From positions 1 through 8,222 of the forward strand of contig BNUF01000100.1 in the NCBI GenBank assembly GCA_025997155.1: a stretch of 8,222 nt of DNA, given 5' to 3'. A model generated the notes under the pieces. That model was not told the DNA's origin, did no database searches, and saw only the letters and a program-made list of their open reading frames with translations. Source of the DNA: Clostridia bacterium (GTDB lineage: Bacteria; Bacillota; Clostridia; Lachnospirales; WQUN01). The position numbers and the translations under genes are program-made. Positions 1-6,072 of this stretch are shown here, one piece after another; within the stretch, counting starts at the first letter, position 1; the number at the start of each line of letters is the position of its first letter.

Positions 1-738
1 TTTTGCGGGGCGTTTTTGTATGTGTTGTTTATGGTTTTGAATATCTTTAATAATATCTTCGCCGCGGTACTTATGCTCTCTCTCAGCGTATACATAACCT
101 TTAAACCAGGTAATATCAAGGATTTCGGGAAACTTTTGGGGGCGGCGCATCTTTGCGCCTTTTGCTCCGCCGGAGCGGGTTTCGCGTTCGTGTATTCGTT
201 TCAGTTAGGCTTCTCCGTGAAAACGCTTATACTCGCAACGTCTGTCCTATACATATCTCTTATGTTGCTTAAAATATGGGTTAAGCGAACGTTTGTACAG
301 AAACAAACCTACTACGGCGTGAAGATTTATCTGGGCGAAAAGACGCTCACCGTGCCTATGCTGGTGGACACGGGCAACTCTCTAATCGACCCCGTCGGCA
401 AGTCCCCCGTCCTGATTACGGAGTTTGAGGTTTTGAAATCCGTCCTCCCCGACGCGTTTTGCCTGATTTTCAGCGAAAACAAGGAGGACAATTTCGATTA
501 CATATTAAGCAAACTCGAGGACGACAGCTTAAAGTACCGCGTGCGTCTTCTGCCCTACAAATCCCTCGGAAAGCGCGGAATGCTGCTGGGCGTTCGCCCC
601 GACAGAATCGAGATACAAAACGGCGGCAAAACCCTAAACGTAAAGGACGTCATAATCGGGATATACAATTTCAAACTATCGGACGACGGAAGTTATCACG
701 GCTTGTTAAATCCGAAAATACTCAAAGGAATCGCGTAG
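1..738 (+). CDS. spoIIGA: SpoIIGA, pro-sigma-E processing aspartic peptidase (5' partial)
   Basis: The protein is a membrane-embedded, aspartic-type protease that cleaves pro-sigma-E in the mother cell during sporulation after activation by SpoIIR from the forespore. The frame is open from base 1, so the start lies upstream; a TTG at 16 is only an internal codon. Of the 245 visible residues, about 1-33, 45-69 and 71-93 are hydrophobic, the remainder of the multi-span N-terminal domain. The soluble protease domain follows. The catalytic motif [10 protein letters not shown] has its Asp at visible residue 123 (bases 367-369). Later family landmarks are [19 protein letters not shown] and, at the C-terminus, [10 protein letters not shown]. 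Bacillus subtilis SpoIIGA is about 309 aa with the catalytic Asp near 183, so roughly 60 residues are missing here. The gene stops 11 bp before sigE, its substrate, in the classic spoIIGA-sigE order. Identification is firm. Confidence 0.95.
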   Translation, partial: FCGAFLYVLFMVLNIFNNIFAAVLMLSLSVYITFKPGNIKDFGKLLGAAHLCAFCSAGAGFAFVYSFQLGFSVKTLILATSVLYISLMLLKIWVKRTFVQKQTYYGVKIYLGEKTLTVPMLVDTGNSLIDPVGKSPVLITEFEVLKSVLPDAFCLIFSENKEDNFDYILSKLEDDSLKYRVRLLPYKSLGKRGMLLGVRPDRIEIQNGGKTLNVKDVIIGIYNFKLSDDGSYHGLLNPKILKGIA

Positions 739-749
739 GAGTGGACAAT

Positions 750-1469
750 ATGGCAAATTTTTATACAAAGATTATAAGAATTATGGCGACAATACTGAAA
801 TCGGGCGGCGAATCGGGCGAGGTATATTATATCGGGGGGAGCGAGGTTCTGCCGTCCCCACTTTCGCCCGAGGAGGAGTTTAATCTCCTTAGCCAGCTCG
901 GCGCGGAAAACGCGGACGACGTTAAATCGACACTCATAGAACGCAATTTGCGGCTTGTCGTCTACATAGCGCGAAAATTCGAGAACACGGGGATAAACGT
1001 CGAGGATTTAATCTCAATCGGCACAATCGGGCTGATTAAGGCGATAAACACCTTTAAGACGGACAAAAACATTAAACTTGCCACATACGCCTCGCGCTGT
1101 ATCGAAAACGAAATCCTGATGTACCTTAGGCGAAACACCCGCACAAAAACGGAAGTTTCAATCGACGAGCCGCTGAACGTGGACTGGGAGGGCAACGAAC
1201 TTCTTCTCTCAGATATTTTGGGTACGGAAGTCGATATCATCTACAAAGACCTTGAGGAGGCAGTCGACCGCGAATTGCTGCACACCGCGATGGAGAAACT
1301 GAACGCAAGGGAGAAACAAATTGTCAATATGCGTTTCGGGCTTAACGGACGCACAGAGATGACGCAAAAAGAAGTCGCCGATTTTCTCGGGATTTCCCAG
1401 TCCTACATATCACGGCTTGAGAAAAAAATAATTACGCGCCTTAAGAAAGAAATCAGCAAAATGGTTTGA
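750..1469 (+). CDS. sigE: RNA polymerase sporulation sigma factor sigma-E (pro-form)
   Basis: This is the early mother-cell sigma factor, made as an inactive precursor. I chose ATG 750 because GGAG at 738-741 lies 8 bp upstream; it gives 239 aa, the same length as B. subtilis SigE. A GTG at 741 is in frame but lies on the ribosome site. The pro-sequence is residues 1 to about 26 ([20 protein letters not shown] onward). The segment EVYYIGGSE (24-32) matches the known SpoIIGA cleavage region, with cleavage expected between Tyr26 and Tyr27. Region 2 runs from about 64 to 130 ([45 protein letters not shown]). Region 4 runs from about 180 to 236, with the helix-turn-helix [20 protein letters not shown]. 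Both DNA- and polymerase-binding parts look intact. It is expected to be co-transcribed with spoIIGA from a promoter upstream of the window. The gene after it is not sigG. Confidence 0.97.
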   Translation: MANFYTKIIRIMATILKSGGESGEVYYIGGSEVLPSPLSPEEEFNLLSQLGAENADDVKSTLIERNLRLVVYIARKFENTGINVEDLISIGTIGLIKAINTFKTDKNIKLATYASRCIENEILMYLRRNTRTKTEVSIDEPLNVDWEGNELLLSDILGTEVDIIYKDLEEAVDRELLHTAMEKLNAREKQIVNMRFGLNGRTEMTQKEVADFLGISQSYISRLEKKIITRLKKEISKMV

Positions 1470-1493
1470 TATTTTGTCAGAATAATGTATAAT
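1466..1493 (+). promoter_or_regulatory. Candidate sigma-A promoter for the DUF4321-fumarate hydratase genes
   Basis: A TTGATA -35 box (1466-1471, 5 of 6 consensus) and a perfect TATAAT -10 box (1488-1493) are separated by 16 bp. The -35 box overlaps the sigE stop codon. Transcription would start near 1500, just ahead of the ATG at 1506, so the 5' leader would be very short. This would let the next two genes be expressed in vegetative cells, independently of the sporulation operon. Confidence 0.5.
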
Positions 1494-1505
1494 GTAGGTG
1501 AGGAT

Positions 1506-1775
1506 ATGGTTGGTTCGGCGAAAAGCACAGGCGGGCGAAACGGAAAAAACGGCGTCGTTCTGGTTTTGGTGATGCTCTGCGGGGTTATACTCGGAGGGTT
1601 TATCGGGTCGCTTTTTGACGTTTCGTGGCTGAATTACGGGGCGGCGTTCGGCGTTACCCCGCCCTTTGTCCTGAATATGGGCGTTGTGGAGATTACCTTC
1701 GGGTTCAGCGTCAAAATCACGGTTTCGGGGATTTTGGGGCTTGGGGCGGCGGTGTTTATATACAGAAAATTATAG
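1506..1775 (+). CDS. Small two-helix membrane protein, DUF4321-like
   Basis: The 89-aa protein has a short polar N-terminus rich in Gly, Lys and Ser, one hydrophobic segment (about residues 16-37, VVLVLVMLCGVILGGFIGSL), a middle part with WLNYGAAFGVTPPFVLNMGVVEITFGF, and a second hydrophobic segment (about 69-86) ending in IYRKL. This layout and the Gly-rich first helix match the clostridial DUF4321 family, which has no known function. An in-frame ATG at 1485 would add seven residues, but it lies between the boxes of the candidate promoter and has no ribosome site. ATG 1506 is preceded by AGGTGA (1496-1501), which pairs with the 16S anti-Shine-Dalgarno tail at good aligned spacing. The stop codon overlaps the ribosome site of the fumarate hydratase gene, so the two are probably translated together. 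The family call is from memory of its pattern; the membrane topology is seen in the sequence. Confidence 0.75.
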   Translation: MVGSAKSTGGRNGKNGVVLVLVMLCGVILGGFIGSLFDVSWLNYGAAFGVTPPFVLNMGVVEITFGFSVKITVSGILGLGAAVFIYRKL

Positions 1776-1782
1776 GTGCGTG

Positions 1783-2628
1783 ATGATAAGAGAACTTGAT
1801 GTGCAAAAAGTTACGGAAACGGTGTCGCGCCTTTGCGTATCCGCGAATATATTTTTGAACGAGGATATAAAGACGGCGTTCGCGGAGGCGAAAGAGAGGG
1901 AAAAAAGCGAGACGGCAAAGGACGTTCTTTCGCAGCTCCTGCAAAACGCGGAGATTGCGCGGGAGTCGCGGATTCCTATTTGTCAGGATACGGGAATGGC
2001 AGTCGTTTTTCTTGAAATAGGACAAGATTTGCATTTGTCGGGCGGGGACTTGTACGCGGCGGTGAATAAGGGCGTGGCGCACGGGTACGAAACGGGGTAT
2101 CTGCGAAAATCCGTCGTGTCCGACCCGATATCGCGGCTTAACACAAAGGACAACACGCCCGCGATTATACATACGCGGATAGTAGGCGGGGACAGCCTCA
2201 AAATTATTGTCGCGCCGAAAGGTTTCGGGAGCGAGAATATGAGCGGGGTGAAAATGCTCAAACCCTCGGACGGGATTGACGGCGTGAAGGCGTTTGTCCT
2301 TGACACGGTGAAAAACGCGGGTTCGAATCCCTGCCCGCCGATTGTAGCGGGCGTGGGCGTGGGCGGAACTATGGAGTACGCCGCGCTTATGGCTAAACAC
2401 GCGCTTCTTCTGCCTGTGACGGCGAAAAACCCCGACGAGTTTTGGGCGGGCGCCGAAAAATCGCTGCTTGACGATATAAATAAGCAAGGCGTGGGCGCGG
2501 CGGGGTTCGGCGGAGTCACGACGGCTCTCGCGGTACACATAAACGTCTTCCCGACACATATCGCGGGACTTCCTGTCGCGGTAAACATTGGGTGTCACGT
2601 CACGCGCCACGCGGAAGAGGTTTTATAA
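1783..2628 (+). CDS. Class I fumarate hydratase, alpha subunit (4Fe-4S, TtdA/FumA N-terminal type)
   Basis: The alpha subunit of two-component class I fumarase interconverts fumarate and malate in the cytosol; related enzymes dehydrate tartrate. The 281-aa length is normal for this subunit. All three cluster-binding cysteines are present: Cys67 in PICQDTG, Cys184 in SNPCPPI, and Cys271 in NIGCHVTRH near the end. Other family motifs are VVSDPISR, NTPAIIH, APKGFGSEN and VGVGGTMEYAALMAKHALL. I chose ATG 1783, which follows AGGTG (1774-1778) with good spacing. The gene starts 7 bp after the DUF4321-like stop codon. The odd point is that the beta subunit (TtdB type, about 185 aa), which usually follows directly, is absent: the next gene encodes an unrelated 49-aa protein, followed by a terminator. 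The closely related L(+)-tartrate dehydratase alpha subunit cannot be excluded, but fumarase is the likelier role in a Clostridium-like anaerobe. Confidence 0.92.
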   Translation: MIRELDVQKVTETVSRLCVSANIFLNEDIKTAFAEAKEREKSETAKDVLSQLLQNAEIARESRIPICQDTGMAVVFLEIGQDLHLSGGDLYAAVNKGVAHGYETGYLRKSVVSDPISRLNTKDNTPAIIHTRIVGGDSLKIIVAPKGFGSENMSGVKMLKPSDGIDGVKAFVLDTVKNAGSNPCPPIVAGVGVGGTMEYAALMAKHALLLPVTAKNPDEFWAGAEKSLLDDINKQGVGAAGFGGVTTALAVHINVFPTHIAGLPVAVNIGCHVTRHAEEVL

Positions 2629-2637
2629 ATAAAGTAA

Positions 2638-2666
2638 TTGTAATTTATATTATGACGGTATATAAT
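2638..2666 (+). promoter_or_regulatory. Candidate sigma-A promoter for the 49-aa orphan gene
   Basis: A TTGTAA -35 box (2638-2643, 4 of 6) and a perfect TATAAT -10 box (2661-2666) have the ideal 17-bp spacer. They lie in an AT-rich gap just after the fumarate hydratase stop. Transcription would start near 2673, immediately before the ribosome site AAAAGGAGG at 2675-2683. Promoter-like hexamers are easy to find in AT-rich DNA, so this is a moderate call. Confidence 0.45.
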
Positions 2667-2693
2667 AATGGTAAAAAAGGAGGCGCGGTATCT

Positions 2694-2843
2694 ATGAATC
2701 GAATTGAGATTATCGGGCTTTTCTCGTCATTAGACCGCTTTTTGAAAAAAGGAGATATTGAGTCCGTTGAAGAAGTGGTCAGAGAGGTTTTGAGAGAAGC
2801 GCGGGGATATGATAAAGACGGAAACGAGAAGAAAGAAAACTGA
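2694..2843 (+). CDS. Unrecognised 49-aa small protein
   Basis: I do not recognise this protein. It starts at ATG 2694 behind a near-perfect Shine-Dalgarno sequence, AAAAGGAGG at 2675-2683, with a slightly long 10-bp gap. The strong ribosome site is the main reason to believe the gene is real. Residues 1-37 are amphipathic and probably helical: a hydrophobic start (MNRIEIIGLFSSLDRFLKKG), then an acidic-basic helix (DIESVEEVVREVLREA). The tail is charged (YDKDGNEKKEN). There is no signal peptide, membrane segment or cysteine. It lies between a candidate promoter and a strong terminator that begins 6 bp after its stop codon, so it appears to form its own short transcription unit, possibly with read-through from the fumarate hydratase gene. 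It does not resemble a fumarase beta subunit and lacks the SQELD motif of Spo0E-like phosphatases, which have a similar size. Confidence 0.6.
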   Translation: MNRIEIIGLFSSLDRFLKKGDIESVEEVVREVLREARGYDKDGNEKKEN

Positions 2844-2848
2844 GTTGT

Positions 2849-2882
2849 AAAAAAATGGATACTTGCGGGTGTCCATTTTTTT
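2849..2882 (+). terminator. Rho-independent terminator
   Basis: An A-rich left arm ending in ATGGATAC (2855-2862) pairs with GTGTCCAT (2869-2876) across a 6-base loop. One T-G wobble is present, and pairing extends through A/T pairs into a run of seven T at 2876-2882. It closes the upstream transcription unit before the oxidoreductase operon. The A-run on the left means the element could also act weakly on the opposite strand. Confidence 0.9.
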
Positions 2883-2883
2883 A

Positions 2884-2912
2884 TTGCGTATAAAAGAAAA
2901 AAATGATATCAT
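2884..2912 (+). promoter_or_regulatory. Weak candidate promoter of the oxidoreductase operon
   Basis: TTGCGT (2884-2889, 3 of 6 matches to -35) and TATCAT (2907-2912, 5 of 6 matches to -10) are 17 bp apart, directly behind the terminator. A start near 2919 would leave a leader of about 28 bases with the ribosome site AAAGGA (2931-2936). A second possible -10, TATGAT, is at 2921-2926 but has no matching -35. Some promoter must lie in this 100-bp gap because the terminator blocks read-through; the exact boxes are uncertain. Confidence 0.35.
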
Positions 2913-2928
2913 TGTAGACATATGATAT
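2903..2928. repeat. ATGATAT direct repeat with palindrome, possible operator
   Basis: The heptamer ATGATAT occurs at 2903-2909 and again at 2922-2928, 19 bp apart start to start (close to two helical turns). The first copy is part of the perfect palindrome ATGATATCAT (2903-2912), which covers the candidate -10 box. The second copy is joined to the palindrome CATATG (2919-2924) near the predicted transcription start. The position suits a repressor site, and a regulator is encoded in the same operon. The stretch is AT-rich, so chance is a real alternative. Confidence 0.3.
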
Positions 2929-2946
2929 AGAAAGGACTGTTTTTTA

Positions 2947-3147
2947 TTGGTAACCTTTGATGAAGATTTGTGTAAGGGCTGCGGGCTTTGCGCGTCCGCC
3001 TGCCCGAAAAAGATTGTGTCGCTTTCTAAGACGCGTATGAACGCGAAGGGTTTCCACCCCGCCGAGGTAAGCGACAACGGACTTTGTATTTCCTGCGGGT
3101 TTTGCGCCATAATCTGCCCCGATATAGTTATTAGAGTAGAAAAATAA
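2947..3147 (+). CDS. 2x[4Fe-4S] ferredoxin-type subunit of 2-oxoacid:ferredoxin oxidoreductase (delta)
   Basis: The 66-aa protein is the electron-transfer subunit that carries electrons from the TPP site to soluble ferredoxin. It has two classic CxxCxxCxxxCP motifs: Cys9, 12, 15, 19 (CKGCGLCASACP) and Cys47, 50, 53, 57 (CISCGFCAIICP), joined by the usual loop with KGFHPAEV. Between the two motifs and the C-terminal IVIRVEK nothing else is present, as is typical for the small KorD/VorD-type subunit. The start is TTG 2947: no ATG or GTG is available in frame, and AAAGGA (2931-2936) lies 10 bp upstream. The alpha-subunit gene follows after 11 bp. It is the first gene of the operon, behind a terminator, so its promoter lies within 2883-2946. 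A free ferredoxin is possible, but the operon position favours a subunit. Confidence 0.9.
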   Translation: MVTFDEDLCKGCGLCASACPKKIVSLSKTRMNAKGFHPAEVSDNGLCISCGFCAIICPDIVIRVEK

Positions 3148-3158
3148 GGAGTTTTAAA

Positions 3159-4229
3159 ATGGAGAAAATTTTGATGAAAGGCAACGAGGCGATAGCGGAA
3201 GCCGCAATCACGGCGGGCTGTCGGTACTTTTTCGGGTATCCGATTACTCCCCAGACGGAAGTCGCCGCGTATATGGCTAAACGTCTCCCGAAAATCGGCG
3301 GGACGTATCTCCAGGCGGAAAGCGAGATTGCCGCGATAAATATGGTAATCGGAGCGGCGGCGGCGGGCGTTCGCGTGATGACCTCTTCCTCGAGCCCGGG
3401 GATTTCGCTTAAGAGTGAGGGTATCTCGTATCTTTCGGGCTGCGACTTGCCCGCCGTAATCGTGAATATCCAGCGCGGAGGCCCTGGGCTCGGCGGAATA
3501 CAACCCTCCCAGTCCGACTACTTTCAGGCGACGCGGGGGAGCGGACACGGCGACTACCACCTTATCGTGCTTGCACCGAACAACATTCAGGAAATTGTGA
3601 ACCTCACGAGAAAAGCGTTCGATTTGGCGGACAAGTACCGCGTGGGCGTAATGATTTTGGGCGACGGGGTTTTGGGGCAGATGATGGAACCCGTCATAAT
3701 GGACGAATGTCCGAAGACGGAGCTGCCGCCGAAAGACTGGGCGCTTACGGGAGCAAAGGGGGCGCGGGGGAAAAACATCGTAAACTCGCTTTACCTTGAC
3801 CCAGAGGAACTTCAGCGGCGCAACTTCGAGCGTTTCGATAAATACGCCGAAATAGCCAAAACAGAGACCTTGTTTGAAAAATACAAGACGGACGACGCGG
3901 ACATTGTGCTTGTCGCCTACGGCGCGCCGTCCAGAATTTGCAAAAACGCCATAAACACGGCGCGGGCAAAGGGGATAAAGGTGGGGCTTTTCCGCCCGAT
4001 TACGCTTTACCCGTTCCCGAAACAGGAACTTGCCGAACTAGCACTTAGCACGCGGGTGTTTATAAGCGTTGAGATGAGTATGGGGCAAATGGTTGACGAC
4101 GTGAGACTGGCGACCGAATGCCGCCGCCCCGTCAGCGTTTGCGCGCGTACAGGCGGAGTTATCCACACTCCCGAAAATATCCTTGACGCGATTGAAAAAG
4201 AAGCCGCGAATTTTAGGGGGGTTATATAA
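3159..4229 (+). CDS. vorB: 2-oxoacid:ferredoxin oxidoreductase alpha subunit (VorB/KorA type)
   Basis: This subunit carries the pyrimidine-binding and transketolase C-terminal-like domains of a TPP-dependent 2-oxoacid:ferredoxin oxidoreductase (2-oxoacid + CoA + oxidised ferredoxin to acyl-CoA + CO2 + reduced ferredoxin). The 356 aa match the clostridial VorB length. ATG 3159 follows AAGGAG (3146-3151) by 7 bp. Early motifs are LMKGNEAIAEAA (5-16) and the family signature GYPITPQTE (26-34), followed by QAESEIAAINMVIGAAAAG, TSSSSPGISLKSEGISY, the GGPGLGGIQPSQSDYFQATRG segment (within 3475-3540) and DLADKYR. The C-terminal domain begins near residue 245 (DIVLVAYGAPSR) and includes LFRPITLYPFP. 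The substrate is not certain. The sequence resembles proteins named 3-methyl-2-oxobutanoate (2-oxoisovalerate) oxidoreductase VorB, but 2-oxoglutarate or arylpyruvate enzymes belong to the same superfamily. It forms an operon with the delta, beta and gamma subunits. Confidence 0.9.
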   Translation: MEKILMKGNEAIAEAAITAGCRYFFGYPITPQTEVAAYMAKRLPKIGGTYLQAESEIAAINMVIGAAAAGVRVMTSSSSPGISLKSEGISYLSGCDLPAVIVNIQRGGPGLGGIQPSQSDYFQATRGSGHGDYHLIVLAPNNIQEIVNLTRKAFDLADKYRVGVMILGDGVLGQMMEPVIMDECPKTELPPKDWALTGAKGARGKNIVNSLYLDPEELQRRNFERFDKYAEIAKTETLFEKYKTDDADIVLVAYGAPSRICKNAINTARAKGIKVGLFRPITLYPFPKQELAELALSTRVFISVEMSMGQMVDDVRLATECRRPVSVCARTGGVIHTPENILDAIEKEAANFRGVI

Positions 4230-4230
4230 T

Positions 4231-4980
4231 ATGGTAGTATTCGAAAAACCGAAATCGATTTCCCCCGATATATTCCACTATTGCCCCGGCTGTACCCACG
4301 GGATTATACACCGCCTTGTGGGGGAAGTTCTGGACGAACTTGACGTTTTGGGGAAAAGCGTTGGGGTTGCGCCTGTGGGTTGCGCGGTTATGGCGTACAA
4401 TTACTTTGAGTGCGATATGATACAGGCGGCGCACGGACGCGCTCCCGCAGTCGCGACAGGGCTTAAGCGGGCGAATCCTGATAGCGTCGTCTTCACGTAT
4501 CAGGGCGACGGCGACCTTGCCGCAATCGGCACGGCGGAAACGGTTCACTCCGCGACACGCGGCGAAAACATTACGATAATCTTTGTGAACAACGCTATAT
4601 ACGGAATGACGGGCGGGCAAATGGCCCCTACGTCGCTTTTAGGTCAAGTGACGCAAACGACGCCCTACGGGCGAAACGCCGAGACGGAGGGACACCCCAT
4701 ACGCGTGTGCGAACTCCTTTCGACGCTTGAGGGGACGGCATACGCCGAACGCGTATCGGTAGACAACGTACCCGGCATAAAAAAGGCGAAAGCCGCAATC
4801 AAAAAGGCGTTCACTTACCAAACCCAGAAAAAGGGCTTTTCAATCGTCGAGGTTCTTTCGACTTGCCCGACTAACTGGGGCTTGTCCCCCGTCGCCGCGC
4901 TTGACTGGCTTCGGGATAATATGCTTCCGTACTACCCCTTAGGGGTATACAAGGACAAAGGGGGCGAAAACAATGGCTGA
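4231..4980 (+). CDS. 2-oxoacid:ferredoxin oxidoreductase beta subunit, TPP-binding
   Basis: The 249-aa subunit binds thiamine pyrophosphate and Mg2+ and performs the decarboxylation chemistry with the alpha subunit. The N-terminus has YCPGCTHG (Cys18, Cys21, His23), the conserved CPGCxH motif of KorB/VorA-type subunits. The TPP motif starts with GDGDLAAIG at residue 92 and is completed by Asn120-Asn121 (FVNNAIYGMTGGQMAPTS), the expected GDG-x(25-30)-NN spacing. STCPTNWGLSP near residue 210 is also typical. I chose ATG 4231, one base after the alpha stop codon, with AGGGGGG at 4215-4221 as ribosome site. Its last 8 bp overlap the gamma gene, which points to coupled translation and a fixed subunit ratio. 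A perfect 15-bp palindrome lies near its 3' end (4933-4947). Confidence 0.92.
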   Translation: MVVFEKPKSISPDIFHYCPGCTHGIIHRLVGEVLDELDVLGKSVGVAPVGCAVMAYNYFECDMIQAAHGRAPAVATGLKRANPDSVVFTYQGDGDLAAIGTAETVHSATRGENITIIFVNNAIYGMTGGQMAPTSLLGQVTQTTPYGRNAETEGHPIRVCELLSTLEGTAYAERVSVDNVPGIKKAKAAIKKAFTYQTQKKGFSIVEVLSTCPTNWGLSPVAALDWLRDNMLPYYPLGVYKDKGGENNG

Positions 4981-5509
4981 GAGCAACATACTCCTTGCGG
5001 GATTCGGCGGTCAGGGTATTCTTTTCGCGGGCAAATTCATCGTGTACACAGGGCTTATCGCCGACAAACACGTGAGTTGGCTTCCGTCCTACGGGCCTGA
5101 AATGCGCGGCGGAACGGCGAATTGCAGCGTAATCGTGAGTGACGCGGAAATCGGTTCGCCGATTGTCACAAACCCCGACATACTTATTGTTATGAACCGT
5201 CCCTCTCTTGACAGATACGAAAAAGATTGCAAATCGAACGGGTTCGCCTTCGTGAACAGCACACTCATAGATAAAAAAGTCGAAAGACGCGACGTGCGTC
5301 CGCGCTATATTCCCGCGACGGAACTCGCCGACGAACACGGAATCCCGAAACTCGCCAATATGGTTATGGTCGGGTATGTCATAAAACAAACGGGCATATG
5401 CACCCAGAAAGACATTTTCGCGGCGATGAAGAAAACAGTTCCCGAGCGAAAGACGGAACTGTTTGACGGAAATATGCGCGCCGTTCAAATCGGCTACTCT
5501 TACGAATAG
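4973..5509 (+). CDS. 2-oxoacid:ferredoxin oxidoreductase gamma subunit
   Basis: The 178-aa protein belongs to the pyruvate/ketoisovalerate oxidoreductase gamma family, the catalytic gamma domain that closes over the CoA side of the complex. The N-terminal ILLAGFGGQGILFAG (6-20) is the family glycine motif. SWLPSYGPEMRGGTANCSVIVS (from about residue 35) is the second signature, and NPDILIVMNRPSLDRYE the third. ATG 4973 overlaps the beta-subunit gene by 8 bp, and the ribosome site AAAGGGGGCG lies inside that gene. With this gene the complex is complete, in the order delta-alpha-beta-gamma. The XRE-cupin gene follows after 11 bp. The same gamma domain also occurs in indolepyruvate oxidoreductase, but the separate alpha, beta and delta genes argue for the four-subunit Kor/Vor type. 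Confidence 0.92.
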   Translation: MAESNILLAGFGGQGILFAGKFIVYTGLIADKHVSWLPSYGPEMRGGTANCSVIVSDAEIGSPIVTNPDILIVMNRPSLDRYEKDCKSNGFAFVNSTLIDKKVERRDVRPRYIPATELADEHGIPKLANMVMVGYVIKQTGICTQKDIFAAMKKTVPERKTELFDGNMRAVQIGYSYE

Positions 5510-5520
5510 GGGTGACATCA

Positions 5521-6072
5521 ATGGAAGACCAATTCAAGGACATAGGGACGCGTCTTAGATATATGCGCGAGACGCGGGAAATAAGCGTTTCGGATATGGC
5601 GGCTAGGACAAAACTTTGCGCGGAGGAATACTTGAGCTACGAAAACGGGGAACACGATTTTTCCTTCAGTTTTCTGTACTCCGCCGCGGCGATACTCGGC
5701 GTTGACGTTGTGGATATCATATCGGGGGAATCCCCGCGTTTGTCGGATTGCACAGTCGTCCGCGCAGGCGCGGGATACTCCGTTTCCAGGCGCAAGGCGT
5801 ATTCCTACAAACACCTCGCCTACACTTTCCGCGAAAAGAAAGCTGAGCCGTTTATCGTAACAGTCGAGCCGAGCGGCGAAAAACCGACGCTCCACGCCCA
5901 TGACGGACAGGAGTTTAACTACATTCTTGAGGGAACTCTGACTCTCTTTCTTAACGACGACGTGTATAATCTTAACGAGGGGGACAGTATATACTATAAC
6001 TCCGCACTCCCTCACGCTATGCAAACCACAGGTTCGCGGGCGCGTTTTCTCGCGGTGGTAATCGGATTATGA
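5521..6072 (+). CDS. XRE-type HTH regulator with C-terminal cupin domain
   Basis: The 183-aa protein has a helix-turn-helix domain at about residues 6-68 (IGTRLRYMRETREISVSDMA, then the YLSYENGEH turn and LYSAAAILGVDVVDII), a short linker, and a cupin barrel at about 100-180. The cupin metal ligands are intact: His125, His127 and Glu131 in HAHDGQEF, and His165 in LPHAM; GDSIYYNSALPH fits the second cupin motif. Such XRE-cupin proteins are cytosolic transcription regulators that respond to a small molecule; ligands are rarely known. I chose ATG 5521 because AGGGGTGA (5508-5515) precedes it; an in-frame GTG at 5512 lies on that ribosome site. It is 11 bp after the gamma subunit and overlaps the Cache gene by ATGA, so it is probably a self-regulator of this operon. 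Which ligand it binds and whether it represses or activates cannot be read from the sequence. Confidence 0.9.
   Translation: MEDQFKDIGTRLRYMRETREISVSDMAARTKLCAEEYLSYENGEHDFSFSFLYSAAAILGVDVVDIISGESPRLSDCTVVRAGAGYSVSRRKAYSYKHLAYTFREKKAEPFIVTVEPSGEKPTLHAHDGQEFNYILEGTLTLFLNDDVYNLNEGDSIYYNSALPHAMQTTGSRARFLAVVIGL

Noticed and set aside
459..749. Upstream extension of the sigE frame into spoIIGA
   Set aside because: The extra residues are basic nonsense read out of frame inside spoIIGA; ATG 750 has a ribosome site and gives the normal sigma-E length.
1684..1782. Upstream extension of the fumarate hydratase frame
   Set aside because: It overlaps the DUF4321-like gene, adds residues not seen in the family, and ATG 1783 has a well-placed ribosome site.
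2349..2366. Tandem GTGGGC-like repeat
   Set aside because: It encodes the conserved glycine-rich Gly-Val-Gly-Val-Gly-Gly of fumarate hydratase alpha and needs no other explanation.
1756..2610. A 284-codon open frame on the minus strand opposite the fumarate hydratase gene
   Set aside because: Its translation is a run of Arg, His and Tyr with no family pattern, and the opposite strand encodes a complete, motif-bearing enzyme.
2645..2665. TTATAT / ATATAA inverted repeat upstream of the 49-aa gene
   Set aside because: Only 6 bp per arm in a very AT-rich gap and overlapping the -10 box; expected by chance.
4871..5521. A 216-codon minus-strand frame opposite the gamma subunit
   Set aside because: No recognisable motif or ribosome site, and the plus strand has a clear gamma subunit; long antisense frames follow from the codon bias of this genome.
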